DNA from: an uncultured Collinsella sp.
Lineage (GTDB): Bacteria > Actinomycetota > Coriobacteriia > Coriobacteriales > Coriobacteriaceae
NCBI GenBank assembly: GCA_900541665.1
Contig: UQKV01000016.1
Location: 1 to 43,421, forward strand
Reading direction: 5' to 3'
Length of the DNA: 43,421 nucleotides
A program made the position numbers and the translations under genes. The notes beneath the pieces were generated by a model. It worked only from the letters and a program-made list of their open reading frames with translations, was not told where the DNA came from and ran no database searches. Of this stretch, positions 34,111-42,629 are shown piece by piece; position 1 is the stretch's first letter; each line of letters opens with the position of its first letter.

Positions 34111-34971
34111 ATGGACAGCAGGGATATCGAGAAATGGCGTGTCGAACTTGACAGCTACGCCCATGTAGAAGACGGCGTTGAGTATTGGCTCGCACGCGAT
34201 TTAATGGAACCCCTCGGATACACCCAATGGCGTAATTTTGAGACTGCAGTTAAGAGATCCATGGCATCGTGTGACACCAATAAAATGCCTGTTGCCGCCC
34301 ATTTTGCTGAGGCCAGCAAAATGGTAGATGCCGGCATCGCCAAACGAGCCGTAAAAGACTACAAGCTGACGCGCTACGCATGCTATTTAATCGCCCAAAA
34401 CGGAGACCCAAACAAGCCCGAAATCGCACTCGCACAGGCGTACTTCGCCGTGCAGACACGGCGTCAGGAGCTCATAGAGCAGCGCTTCGCAGAGATTCAG
34501 CGCTTGCAGGCGCGCCACTCGCTATCCGATTCAGAGAAACAGCTCTCGGGCATTGCGTTCAAACGAGGCGTGGACTCCAAAGGATTCGCGATCATCAAGT
34601 CGAAGGGCGATGAGGCGTTATTCGGCGGCAGAAGCACGGCGGACATGAAGCGGCAGCTTGGTGTGCCCAAGAGTGCTGCATTGGCGGACAAGCTAGCCGA
34701 TGTTCTCATCAAAGCAAAGGACCTCACGAACTCGATGACGGCCTTCAACGCCGAGGAACACGACTTGTACGGTCTGGACCAGATCAAACAAGAACACGTC
34801 GAGAACAACACGAGCGTGCGTGGCAGCCTCATCGACCGCGGAATTGTTCCCGAGAACCTACCGCCTGCCGAGGATACAAAAAAGCTCGAGCGTCGCGTGA
34901 AGGCAGACGAGAAGAAACTCAAGGAGGGTACTGACGGTTTCACCGATCCCCAGGGTAGACTCAATCTGTGA
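34111..34971 (+). CDS. dinD: DinD-like DNA damage-inducible protein D
   Basis: The 286-residue protein matches DinD (BRO-N-like N-terminus then family-specific C-terminus): DIEKWRVELDSYAHVEDG, WLARDLMEPLGYTQWRNFE, KRAVKDYKLTRYACYLIAQN, GDPNKPEIALAQAYFAVQTR and KSKGDEALFGGRSTADMK. In E. coli DinD is SOS-induced and limits RecA-mediated strand exchange. I see no convincing LexA box upstream, so SOS control is not shown here. A GAAAGGAAGAG site precedes ATG 34111. It is monocistronic: the next plus-strand gene is beyond the tRNA region. Confidence 0.9.
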   Translation: MDSRDIEKWRVELDSYAHVEDGVEYWLARDLMEPLGYTQWRNFETAVKRSMASCDTNKMPVAAHFAEASKMVDAGIAKRAVKDYKLTRYACYLIAQNGDPNKPEIALAQAYFAVQTRRQELIEQRFAEIQRLQARHSLSDSEKQLSGIAFKRGVDSKGFAIIKSKGDEALFGGRSTADMKRQLGVPKSAALADKLADVLIKAKDLTNSMTAFNAEEHDLYGLDQIKQEHVENNTSVRGSLIDRGIVPENLPPAEDTKKLERRVKADEKKLKEGTDGFTDPQGRLNL

Positions 34972-34977
34972 AAGCGG

Positions 34978-35020
34978 CCGCGCCCTTTCGGGTTCGACCC
35001 CATGCGAGGTCAACAAAAAA
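34978..35020. repeat. 43-bp direct repeat copy 1 (tRNA-Lys downstream tail)
   Basis: Identical to 35156-35198 except for one base (G/C before TCAACAAAAAA); the offset is 178 bases. It includes CGCCCTTTCGGGTTCGACCC. Both copies lie just beyond a terminator and a tRNA-Lys 3' end (one intact, one remnant) on the minus strand, so they mark an old local duplication. Confidence 0.8.
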
Positions 35021-35043
35021 GCGACCAGCCTGAGCCAGTCGCT
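35014..35043 (-). terminator. Terminator-like hairpin of the decayed tRNA locus
   Basis: AGCGAC/GTCGCT arms with a 12-base loop, followed on the minus strand by T6. It is the structural counterpart of the terminator at 35193-35224 but with different stem sequence. It may also end dinD transcripts on the plus strand. Confidence 0.65.
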
Positions 35044-35052
35044 TTAACGATC

Positions 35053-35075
35053 TTTGGGTGGGCCGTCAGGGGGTC
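35053..35075 (-). pseudogene. Remnant of a tRNA-Lys 3' end
   Basis: GTGGGCCGTCAGGGGGTC (35058-35075) is identical to the final 18 bases of sequence covering the T-arm 3' strand, acceptor 3' strand and discriminator of the intact tRNA-Lys, with one extra G just beyond. The sequence diverges before the T-loop. Downstream of it (minus strand) follow a hairpin, T6 and the 43-bp repeat, as for the intact gene. It may be a decayed tandem tRNA or an attachment-site remnant. Confidence 0.7.
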
Positions 35076-35155
35076 AGCCTGCTGCGCAGGTGGCCGCTGC
35101 GGCGCCAAGGCGCCTTGCGCGCTGCACTAGCAAACGCTTACGCGTTTTCTCAGCT

Positions 35156-35198
35156 CCGCGCCCTTTCGGGTTCGACCCCATGCGAGCTCAACAAAAAA
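35156..35198. repeat. 43-bp direct repeat copy 2
   Basis: Partner of 34978-35020, lying directly downstream of the terminator of the intact tRNA pair. Confidence 0.8.
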
Positions 35199-35224
35199 AG
35201 ACGGCCAACTTTCGTTGACCGTCT
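35193..35224 (-). terminator. Terminator of the tRNA-His/tRNA-Lys transcript
   Basis: AGACGGTCAAC and GTTGGCCGTCT form an 11-pair stem (one G-T pair) with a four-base GAAA loop, then T7 on the minus strand. It begins 10 bases beyond the encoded CCA end of tRNA-Lys. Confidence 0.92.
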
Positions 35225-35234
35225 TAACATGCTT

Positions 35235-35310
35235 TGGTGGGCCGTCAGGGGGTCGAACCCTGGACCTTGGGATTAAGAGTCCCCTGCTCTACCAACTGAG
35301 CTAACGACCC
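35235..35310 (-). tRNA. tRNA-Lys (anticodon CUU)
   Basis: The minus strand gives an acceptor GGGTCGT pairing with ACGGCCC, a D-arm with AGCTCAGTTGGTAGAGC, an anticodon loop CTCTTAA (CUU, Lys), T-loop GGTTCGAACCC-type sequence and an encoded CCA. It is cotranscribed with the upstream tRNA-His. Confidence 0.95.
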
Positions 35311-35332
35311 GATATCAACACGAAGCAAGAAC

Positions 35333-35410
35333 TGGGGTGGGTAAAGGGACTCGAACCCTCGACCTACGGGACCACAACCCGTCGCTCTAGCCAACTGAGC
35401 TACACCCACC
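35333..35410 (-). tRNA. tRNA-His (anticodon GUG)
   Basis: The acceptor GTGGGTG pairs with TACCCAC and an extra 5' G at 35410 faces the discriminator C, the hallmark of tRNA-His. The anticodon loop TTGTGGT contains GUG. GGGTTCGAGTCCC is the T-arm and CCA is encoded. 22 bases separate it from tRNA-Lys. Confidence 0.96.
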
Positions 35411-35436
35411 GTGTCCTGTGCGCTTCGCGCTCGACT

Positions 35437-35465
35437 ATTATTGCAAGGAACGCCACGCGATGCAA
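35437..35465 (-). promoter_or_regulatory. Promoter of the tRNA-His/tRNA-Lys transcript
   Basis: On the minus strand TTGCAT (-35) and AATAAT (-10) are separated by 17 bases, ending 27 bases before tRNA-His. Spacing and hexamers are near consensus for a housekeeping sigma factor. Confidence 0.75.
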
Positions 35466-35575
35466 GCCCCAATTTTCAAGAATTTTGAAAAGAGATTTTC
35501 GAGACCATTTCGAGCAAATCCCACCGGTTTCATAGGAGTAAACTTGCCCCACTGCAAATCCTCGAAAGGACCGTC

Positions 35576-36757
35576 ATGAAAGAACTCTCCAACCGCACGG
35601 CAAGATTTACCGATTCGGTCATCCGCCGCATGACACGCATCTCCAATAAGTACGGCGCTGTCAATCTCTCGCAGGGCTTCCCCGACTTCGATCCCCCGAC
35701 GCAGCTGCTCAACAGCCTGAGCGCCATCGCCAGCGACCCCAAGCCGCTCTATCACCAGTACTCCATCACCTGGGGCTCCCAGGCCATGCGTGAGGCGCTT
35801 GCCGCCAAGCAGGAGCATTTTATGGGCATGTCGGTAAACCCCAACGAGAATATCGTAGTCACCTGCGGCTCCACCGAGGCCATGATGGCCGCCATGATGA
35901 CGGTTACGAACCCCGGAGACAAGGTCGTCATCTTCTCGCCGTTCTACGAGAACTACGGCGCTGACACCATTCTCTCGGGTGCCGAGCCCATCTATGTGCC
36001 GCTCAACCCGCCCACATTCGACTTTGACCGCGAGACGCTCGAGGCAGCCTTCCGCGACAACGACCCCAAGGCCATCGTCCTGTGCAACCCTTCCAACCCT
36101 TGCGGCAAGGTCTTTACGCGCGAGGAGCTCACCTTCATCGCCGACCTCTGCAAAAAGTACGACGCCTACTGCATTACCGACGAGGTATACGAGCACATCG
36201 TCTACGCGCCCCACGAGCACGTCTATATGGCCACGCTGCCCGGCATGTTTGAGCGCACCATCAGCTGCAGCTCGCTGTCCAAGACCTACTCCATCACCGG
36301 CTGGCGTCTGGGCTACACTATCGCCCCTGCCGAAATCACCGAGCGCATCAAAAAGGTCCACGACTTCCTCACCGTGGGCGCCGCCGCTCCCCTGCAGGAA
36401 GCCGTCGTCACCGCCCTCAAATTCGATGACAGCTATTACGATGAGGTCCTTGACCTCTATACCGCCAAACGCGACCTGTTCTGCCAGGAACTCGACAGCA
36501 TCGGTCTTGAGCATAACGTGCCGCAGGGCGCCTACTACGTCATGATGGACATCTCTGAGTTTGGCTATGACAGCGACCTCGAGTTCTGTGAAGACCTCGC
36601 GTCTAAAGTGGGTGTGGGCGCCGTGCCCGGCTCGAGCTTCTTCCGCGAGCCCGTCAACCATCTGATTCGTTTCCACTTTGCCAAGCGAGACGAGACGCTT
36701 AACGCGGCGCTGGAGAACCTCAAGTCGCTACGTGATAAAATCAAGCCGCGCGGGTAA
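35576..36757 (+). CDS. Class I/II PLP-dependent aminotransferase
   Basis: The 393-residue enzyme has SQGFPDFDPP, NIVVTCGSTEAMMAAMM, NPSNPCGKVF, ITDEVYEHIVY, SSLSKTYSITGWRLGY (PLP lysine) and RFHFAKRDETL (substrate-carboxylate Arg). This profile fits the fold-type I group with methionine, kynurenine and aromatic aminotransferases (MtnE/KAT/YbdL-like). The amino-acid substrate cannot be fixed by eye. GAAAGGA precedes ATG. It is monocistronic, with a strong terminator following. Confidence 0.9.
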   Translation: MKELSNRTARFTDSVIRRMTRISNKYGAVNLSQGFPDFDPPTQLLNSLSAIASDPKPLYHQYSITWGSQAMREALAAKQEHFMGMSVNPNENIVVTCGSTEAMMAAMMTVTNPGDKVVIFSPFYENYGADTILSGAEPIYVPLNPPTFDFDRETLEAAFRDNDPKAIVLCNPSNPCGKVFTREELTFIADLCKKYDAYCITDEVYEHIVYAPHEHVYMATLPGMFERTISCSSLSKTYSITGWRLGYTIAPAEITERIKKVHDFLTVGAAAPLQEAVVTALKFDDSYYDEVLDLYTAKRDLFCQELDSIGLEHNVPQGAYYVMMDISEFGYDSDLEFCEDLASKVGVGAVPGSSFFREPVNHLIRFHFAKRDETLNAALENLKSLRDKIKPRG

Positions 36758-36783
36758 GGACGGCCCGGCAACTAAAGCAACCA

Positions 36784-36822
36784 AAGAAGCCCCGCACCGC
36801 CCGCCGCGTTGCGAGGCTTCTT
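36784..36822 (+). terminator. Terminator of the aminotransferase gene
   Basis: AAGAAGCCCCGCA and TGCGAGGCTTCTT form a 13-pair stem with one mismatch and a GC-rich loop, followed by TCTATAG. It lies 27 bases beyond the stop. Confidence 0.82.
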
Positions 36823-36854
36823 TCTATAGCGCTTTCTTAAATGGTTTAGAGCTC

Positions 36855-36860
36855 TATACT
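36855..36860 (+). promoter_or_regulatory. Possible -10 element of the sugar kinase gene
   Basis: TATACT lies 39 bases before the kinase start. A weak TTTCTT sits 16 bases upstream. The call rests mainly on the -10 hexamer and its location in a short spacer after a terminator. Confidence 0.45.
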
Positions 36861-36898
36861 TTAGTCACGGAGCAACTCGTCCCAGAGAGAGGAATACT

Positions 36899-37789
36899 AT
36901 GGCAGAGCAGCAGCTTATCGGAGCGCTCGAGGCCGGTGGCACCAAGATGGTCTGCGCCACGGGCTATGCGGACGGTACGGTCCTAGAGCGCGAGCAGATC
37001 GCGACCACGACCCCGCAGGAGACCGTTGAGGCCGTCAACGCATGGTTTGCCGACAAGGGCATCTCCGCGCTGGGCATCGGCGCATTTGGCCCCACCGCAG
37101 TCAACCCTGCCTCGCCCCAATACGGCAAGATCCTGGAGACGCCCAAAACGGCATGGCGCTACTTTGACCTGCTGGGCACTATCCAAAACGAGCTCAATAT
37201 CCCCTGCGGCTACGACACCGACGTCAACGTCGCCTGCCTGGGCGAGGTCACCTTTGGTTGCGCCCAGGGCCTCACTGACGTTGTGTATCTGACCATCGGC
37301 ACCGGCGTGGGCGCCGGCGTGCTCTCGGGCGGTAAGCTCGTACACGGCATGATGCATCCCGAGGCCGGCCACATCCTGGTCACGCGCGACCCGCGCGACA
37401 CCATTGGCGAGCACAGCGCCTGCCCCTTCCACGACAATTGCCTCGAGGGTCTCATCGCCGGCCCCGGCGTTAAAAAGCGCTGGGATGGCAAGAGCGCCGG
37501 AGACATGGCCGATGACCCGGAGGCCATGGACCTGCTCGCAGGCTATCTGGCACAGGCGCTCATGACCTACACGCTGTGCTACGCGCCGCAAAAGATCATC
37601 ATCGGTGGCGGCGTGGCCGACCACACCCCCATCGTGCCGCTCGCGCGCAAGAAGTGCGCCGAGATGCTCAACGGTTATATCGTCACGCCCGAGGTCAACG
37701 ACATCGATACCTATATTGTCAACAACAGCCTTGAGGGCAAGCAGGGCATCATGGGCTGCCTGGCCCTGGGCGCGCAGGCGCTTCAGTAA
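36899..37789 (+). CDS. ROK-family sugar kinase, fructokinase-like
   Basis: The 296-residue cytosolic kinase phosphorylates a hexose with ATP. GALEAGGTKMVCA is the phosphate-binding loop, TIGTGVGAGVLSGG the second nucleotide-binding segment, and HPEAGHILV with CPFHDNCLEGL the ROK zinc-binding His/Cys set. Length and EAGGTK fit the fructokinase (ScrK/GmuE) branch, but mannose or fructose specificity is not certain. There is no sugar transporter nearby. GAGAGGA precedes ATG. Confidence 0.9.
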   Translation: MAEQQLIGALEAGGTKMVCATGYADGTVLEREQIATTTPQETVEAVNAWFADKGISALGIGAFGPTAVNPASPQYGKILETPKTAWRYFDLLGTIQNELNIPCGYDTDVNVACLGEVTFGCAQGLTDVVYLTIGTGVGAGVLSGGKLVHGMMHPEAGHILVTRDPRDTIGEHSACPFHDNCLEGLIAGPGVKKRWDGKSAGDMADDPEAMDLLAGYLAQALMTYTLCYAPQKIIIGGGVADHTPIVPLARKKCAEMLNGYIVTPEVNDIDTYIVNNSLEGKQGIMGCLALGAQALQ

Positions 37790-37872
37790 CAGACGCACCC
37801 ACAGGGCGTGGCGCGCCCGGCAAATCCAACCTACGGAACGACGCCACCACGCCCTATATAAGCCCTCTAATA

Positions 37873-37917
37873 AAAAAGGCCACCTAGCACCAAGCATACG
37901 TCCTAGGCGGCCTTTTT
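37873..37917. terminator. Bidirectional terminator between kinase and vanZ
   Basis: AAAAAGGCC-A-CCTAG and CTAGG-C-GGCCTTTTT arms form a long stem with A- and T-runs outside. It serves the plus-strand kinase gene and the minus-strand VanZ gene. The VanZ stop codon (37903-37905) lies inside the stem. Confidence 0.9.
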
Positions 37918-38352
37918 GGCACATATGAGCGATCGTAGTAGATATCGGAGCACAACGCCCGTTGCCGCTCCACAGCAGTCGATCATCACATCGGTGATCA
38001 TGCCGGCGCGTCCCGGCACAAAGAGCTGAATCGTCTCGTCGATCGAAGGAATCAGCAGCAGGAACACCGCCGTGGGCAGCAGCACGTCAAAGGTGCGCCG
38101 GCCCTCAAAATCAAAGGCGTGCGTTGCCAAGATGCCGAGCACCATATACTCGGTAAAATGCGCGCACTTGCGAACAACAAAGTTGGTCACCCATTCATAT
38201 GGAAGTCCCACGCCGTGCAGGAAACCGCGGATAGCTTCCATGACCGTTAGGCTCAGCGAGCCCGACCCCGAGCCGGGAACCAGCGAATTGCCCCAGATCA
38301 AGACCGCCATCAGGCAGGTCACGACCGCCCATTTTCGATTGATCTTAACCAT
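37903..38352 (-). CDS. VanZ-like membrane protein
   Basis: The 149-residue protein has about four transmembrane segments and the VanZ pattern: WGNSLVPG near the N-terminus, RKCAHFTEYMVLGIL, SIDETIQLFVPGRAG and ITDVMIDCCGAATG. VanZ proteins can confer low-level resistance to lipoglycopeptides; a stand-alone VanZ in a genome without van genes is common and its role is unclear. It lies seven bases after the upstream gene, so the two form an operon. Confidence 0.88.
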   Translation of the reverse strand: MVKINRKWAVVTCLMAVLIWGNSLVPGSGSGSLSLTVMEAIRGFLHGVGLPYEWVTNFVVRKCAHFTEYMVLGILATHAFDFEGRRTFDVLLPTAVFLLLIPSIDETIQLFVPGRAGMITDVMIDCCGAATGVVLRYLLRSLICAKKAA

Positions 38353-38359
38353 GCAGAAG

Positions 38360-39760
38360 TTATGCCTCCGCGCGGAGCGGCGCGAAGCTGGCGGTACCGC
38401 CCTCGATAACGCTCAGGTAGGCACGGCCCGTACGCTTGGCGGTAGAGGACTGCAGGCGCTCGATCTCCTCCTCGAGGATCTGATTGACGCGCTCGTGACG
38501 ACGGTTTTCCATAATGCCGGCGGCAATAGCCTCGGCCCGCTCGATGCTCTCGCGCGAGATACGGGCAGTATCCTCGGGGAACACAGCGCTGTGACGGCCG
38601 ACATAGGCGGGGGCAGCAGGCTGAGGGGCAGCGACGGGAGCGGGGGCTGCAACAGGAGCAGGCTCGTCAATCTCATCCAGAATCGCGGTGGCGGCGGCCC
38701 ACATGTCCTCGTGGCCCGAGTAATCAGCCATGGGGACATCAACCTCGAGTGAGGCATCCGGAAGGTCGCCGGTGTCGATGCGATCTTGGGCATCAATCGA
38801 TGCGGTGATGGCTGCAGGCTCATCGAGGTCATCGAAATCGATATCCGCGGCACCGGAGATGATAGGCATGCTGGCGAGGTTTACATTGTACGGCGCAGCC
38901 TCAGCCGCCTGCTGCTGGGCAGGAGCGCCCCACAGCGAGCTTTCGGCGGCACGGCGGGCGGCAACGGCCTCCTCGTCCGCGGCCATGGCTTCATCAACGT
39001 ACGAATTGTCGGCAGAAGCGTTCGCGTCCGCCGAGGTAGCGCTGTAGGCGTTATTGGCTGCCGCGTTGGCGACGAGTGCCACGAAAGCCGCCGTGCTGCC
39101 CGCAGGGGCGGCCTGGGAGCCAGACACGGCGCGTGCCGCGGCGGCGATGTCGTCGCGATTGAAGGAGCCGGTCTGCCCGCCGTTGGTGAGCTCGTCGATG
39201 GCGACTTGATAGACGTCGCGCGAGTGTGCAGGGTCGCAGCTCACCGGCGAATCGTCGTCAAGCATACTGTCGATCATGGACCAAGCCTCGTCCTCGTCCA
39301 TAGCATCTGCGGCTCGAGCGATGGTAGGGACACCATCATCGGCATGACGGCGCTGGAACGCACCAGTCAGGCCGGAAAGGAATGCCGAGGTAGACTGCTC
39401 CGCCTGAGCCTGAGAATCAGAAGCCGCAGCGTAAGGAGTCGCATCCTGCTGCTGAGCTGAAATCGAGGCGGTCTTGAACTCGCTTTGATGCTGATTGAGA
39501 TTGGCGGCACCGCCCATGGCATCGGGCTGGAACAGACGCTCTTCACGCTGCGCACGATACTCGGAGATACCCAGCGAGGCGGCATAGATGCCCACGCCCG
39601 CCACCGCGCCCACGGCGAAGGGAACCGCACCCGCCACGACCGTCTCGTTCACAGACGAAAACGGCAGCGTCGCGGCATACATAACCACGGGAGCGGCAAG
39701 GCCGATCCCGCACGAAAGTCCGGCAAGGACTGCTCGTTGTGTTGCATCAGAAGAAGCCAT
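38360..39760 (-). CDS. Lineage-specific membrane protein with long Ala/Asp-rich domain, unknown function
   Basis: I start at ATG 39760 (MASSDATQRAV, 466 residues) after GGGGAGA; a GTG/ATG frame nine codons longer is less likely. Two hydrophobic helices lie near residues 12-32 and 40-62. The remaining ~400 residues are low-complexity, Ala-, Asp- and Gln-rich, probably disordered, with acidic blocks such as DEDEAWSMIDSMLDDDSP. A short conserved-looking C-terminal part (HSAVFPEDTARISRESIERA, then a helical RVNQILEEEIERL) may be the functional end. I do not recognise a family. It is first in an operon with VanZ. Confidence 0.75.
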   Translation of the reverse strand: MASSDATQRAVLAGLSCGIGLAAPVVMYAATLPFSSVNETVVAGAVPFAVGAVAGVGIYAASLGISEYRAQREERLFQPDAMGGAANLNQHQSEFKTASISAQQQDATPYAAASDSQAQAEQSTSAFLSGLTGAFQRRHADDGVPTIARAADAMDEDEAWSMIDSMLDDDSPVSCDPAHSRDVYQVAIDELTNGGQTGSFNRDDIAAAARAVSGSQAAPAGSTAAFVALVANAAANNAYSATSADANASADNSYVDEAMAADEEAVAARRAAESSLWGAPAQQQAAEAAPYNVNLASMPIISGAADIDFDDLDEPAAITASIDAQDRIDTGDLPDASLEVDVPMADYSGHEDMWAAATAILDEIDEPAPVAAPAPVAAPQPAAPAYVGRHSAVFPEDTARISRESIERAEAIAAGIMENRRHERVNQILEEEIERLQSSTAKRTGRAYLSVIEGGTASFAPLRAEA

Positions 39761-40073
39761 GAGCTCTCCCCATCTTCCAGCACCCAAATCGCATCATTCA
39801 GTTGGCTGCGCGAGAGAAGATGAAGCGGGGCTATGCCCCAAAGCAACGGTATATGGTTCGTTTCATCTGCGTTATCCGTCGCGAAGCTTAAAAGCTATTA
39901 TGCGAAACCGCCCTGTCGATTGCAAGCGACGATGTCGGATTGAAACGGGAAACCTGCTGCTTGCCAGTCTTATGGTCAAAAATAAGCGCGGAGCGGCGAT
40001 ATAGAAAAGGGCCGAGGCTCAAAGCCCCGACCCTTTATTGCATTGATGACTATCGCTGCGTGTGGATGACAAC
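39761..40073. other. Intergenic region with the rho terminator
   Basis: This holds the promoter region of the minus-strand membrane protein gene, including a small GGGGC/GCCCC hairpin near 39835. The rho terminator is at its right end. I see no gene or RNA in it. Confidence 0.5.
40005..40036 (-). terminator. Terminator downstream of rho
   Basis: On the minus strand AAAGGGTCGGGGCT and AGCCTCGGCCCTTT form a long stem with a three-base loop (G-T pairs and one imperfection), followed by TCTAT after the T-run of the stem. It lies about 38 bases beyond the rho stop. Confidence 0.8.
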
Positions 40074-42629
40074 CTAGAACGTCTGCTCGTAGTCGCTGTG
40101 CTTTTTGGCCGAACGCACCAGGAACTCCTGGTTGGTGTTGGTGCCCTTAAGACCCTTGATAAACGACGCAGCTGCGCGCTCGGTGTTGTTCATGCCGGCA
40201 AGAATGCGACGCAGGCCAAAGACAAACGGACGCATCTGCTCGTCAACCAACAGGTCCTCGTTACGCGTACCGGAGGCAACGGGGTCGATAGCCGGGAAGA
40301 TGCGGCGGTCGGCCAGGTCGCGGTCGAGCTTGAGCTCCATGTTGCCGGTGCCCTTGAACTCCTCAAAGATGACCTCGTCCATCTTGGAGCCGGTGTCAAT
40401 GAGGGCAGAGGCCAGGATGGTGAGCGAGCCACCGTTCTCGATATTGCGGGCTGCGCCCAGGAAGCGCTTGGGCGGATACAGTGCCGCCGAATCGACGCCG
40501 CCCGAAAGGATGCGGCCTGAGGCGGGCGCCGCCAAGTTGTAGGCGCGGGCAAGACGCGTGATGGAGTCGAGCACCACCACGACATCGCCGCCCAGTTCCA
40601 CGATGCGCTTGGCGCGCTCGATGACGAGCTCTGCCACACGAGTGTGGTTGTCGGCGGGCATATCGAAGGTCGACGCCACAACCTCGCCCTTAATGGAACG
40701 CTGCATATCGGTAACCTCTTCGGGGCGCTCGTCGACGAGCAGGCAGATGAGGTGCACCTCGGGGTTGTTAATCGAGATAGACTGGCAGATCTTCTTGAGG
40801 ATCGTGGTCTTGCCGGCCTTGGGCGGGGACACGATCAGGCCACGCTGACCCTTGCCGATCGGCGACACGATGTCGATGGCGCGACCGGTAATGGAGTCCT
40901 TGCCGTGCTCCATGCGCAGCGGCTCATTGGGATAGACCGGGGTGAGGTCGCCGAACTTGGGGCGGTTGCGAATCTGCTCGGGGTCTAGACCGTTGACGGT
41001 CGTGATTTTGGCGAGGCCGGCGCGCTTGTCGCCGCCGCGCGAAGGACGAAGCGAGCCCTCGATGACGTCGCCCGTGCGCAGACGCGCGGAGCGGATGAGG
41101 TAGGCGGGGACGAAGGCGTCGTCGTTGGACTTCATGTAACCGTGGGCGTGGATGATACCGGAGCTGTCCGGACGAATCTGCAGGATGCCCTTGATGTCGC
41201 GGAAGCCCTCGGCCTTCGCGGCGGTGACGTAGATCTCCTCGACGAGCTCGGCTTTCTTCTTGCCGGTCGTCTCGATCTCGAACTCCTTGGCCTTCTCGCG
41301 CAGCTCGGCGACCTTCATGGCCGCGAGTTCCTCACGCGAAAGCGTGGGCTCGGTGGGGGCGGCGTTGCGCTCCTTGTTGCGCTGTTTGCGATCGCGCTGG
41401 CGGTTGCGGCGGTCGTTGTTACGCTCGTCCTTGCGCTCGTTGCGCTCGTCGTTGCGCTTGTGCTGGCGACGGTTGGGGCGAGCGCCGTCTTCGGCCTCGG
41501 CGGGCGCGGCGCCATCGGTTGCGGCGGCATCGGCGTTAGCCGCAGTATCATCGCTAGCCTCGGCCTTGGAATCGCCCTGCAGCTCGGCCTCGGCCTGCTG
41601 CTCGGACGCCTTGGCCTTAGCGGACTTCTTACGACCGCGCTTGGGCTTCTCGGACGCAGACTGTTCGACGTCTTGGGGCTCGGCGGCATCAGTCGATGCA
41701 TCGGCGGTCGTCTCGGCGGAATCCTCGGACGCACCCTTCTTGGCAGTCTTGGCCTTGGACGTGCGCTTAGCAGCAGTACGATGGCTGCGACCAGGACGGA
41801 CGTCGGCGGGCTCGACATCGGCGGGAGCGGCCTCGGAAGTCGTAGCATCCTGGACGGGTGCATCGGCAGCGGTTGCAGACTCGGCGGTCGCCGCAGCATC
41901 CCGAGCGGCTGCAGCTGTGGCTGCGGCCTTCTCTGCCTCGACGAAGGCCTTGGGCTTGCGACCGCGACGGTGCGGGCGCAAAGCCGGATCGACAACGGGA
42001 ACTTCGCTGGCCTCGACAGGCGCAGCGGACTCAGCAGGCGATGCGCCCTCCCCTGCCGCGGAACGAACCGAAGCCTCGGTGAGCTCGAGGGTTACCTGAT
42101 CGGCAACCTGCTCGGCCTTAGCAGCCGTGCGACGGCGTGTGCGCGGTGCCGGCTTCTCGGTCGGCTGGTCGGCGGCAGGTGTCTCGGGCGCAGACGGAGC
42201 TGCAAGCTCGGTCAGAGCCGCGGCCTCGCGCTCGGCAGCACGACGGCGGGCGCGCACCACCTGAGCCTCGCTAATCTGCGCCAACGCACGCGCCTGCGCG
42301 ACCTCATCGGAAATCGGCTCCGAGGAGTCAGCTGCAACGGTGCGCTTGACGCGCGTCGTGCGCGTGGTACGGCGCTTGGGCTTGGTGACCTCCTCGCCGT
42401 CAGCAGCAGACTTGGCCGTGCGGCGCGTACGCTTGGGCTTTGCCGGAGCAGCCTCCTCACCAGTTGCAGGCACGGCCTTCTCAGCCGTTGAAGGCGTAGG
42501 CGTCGAAGCAGCCTTAGGCGTCTCAGGAGCCGAGGCTTGCGCGGGCACCGCGACCTGGTCCGACGCAACCGGTGCAGCGGGAGCGGCTTGCGTCGTCGTT
42601 ATTTCGTTTTCTTGCTGTTGATCAGACAC
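40074..42629 (-). CDS. rho: Transcription termination factor Rho with ~430-residue N-terminal extension
   Basis: The 851-residue protein is twice the usual ~420. Rho_N begins near residue 429 (LSREELAAMKVAELREKAKEF), then the RNA-binding fold (GILQIRPDSSGIIHAHGYM), then the ATPase: GQRGLIVSPPKAGKTTILK is Walker A, VVVVLDSITRLARAYN Walker B, and ENGGSLTILASALIDTGSKMDEVIFEEFKGTGN the Q/R loop area. The extension is Ala/Glu/Pro/Lys-rich, with basic KPKRGRKK patches and an Arg/Asn/Asp-rich RNDERNERKDERNNDRRNRQ block just before Rho_N, which probably binds RNA. Actinobacterial Rho proteins often carry such insertions. Start GTG 42629 has only a weak ribosome-binding site and an in-frame stop four codons upstream, so I keep it. 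Confidence 0.95.
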   Translation of the reverse strand: MSDQQQENEITTTQAAPAAPVASDQVAVPAQASAPETPKAASTPTPSTAEKAVPATGEEAAPAKPKRTRRTAKSAADGEEVTKPKRRTTRTTRVKRTVAADSSEPISDEVAQARALAQISEAQVVRARRRAAEREAAALTELAAPSAPETPAADQPTEKPAPRTRRRTAAKAEQVADQVTLELTEASVRSAAGEGASPAESAAPVEASEVPVVDPALRPHRRGRKPKAFVEAEKAAATAAAARDAAATAESATAADAPVQDATTSEAAPADVEPADVRPGRSHRTAAKRTSKAKTAKKGASEDSAETTADASTDAAEPQDVEQSASEKPKRGRKKSAKAKASEQQAEAELQGDSKAEASDDTAANADAAATDGAAPAEAEDGARPNRRQHKRNDERNERKDERNNDRRNRQRDRKQRNKERNAAPTEPTLSREELAAMKVAELREKAKEFEIETTGKKKAELVEEIYVTAAKAEGFRDIKGILQIRPDSSGIIHAHGYMKSNDDAFVPAYLIRSARLRTGDVIEGSLRPSRGGDKRAGLAKITTVNGLDPEQIRNRPKFGDLTPVYPNEPLRMEHGKDSITGRAIDIVSPIGKGQRGLIVSPPKAGKTTILKKICQSISINNPEVHLICLLVDERPEEVTDMQRSIKGEVVASTFDMPADNHTRVAELVIERAKRIVELGGDVVVVLDSITRLARAYNLAAPASGRILSGGVDSAALYPPKRFLGAARNIENGGSLTILASALIDTGSKMDEVIFEEFKGTGNMELKLDRDLADRRIFPAIDPVASGTRNEDLLVDEQMRPFVFGLRRILAGMNNTERAAASFIKGLKGTNTNQEFLVRSAKKHSDYEQTF

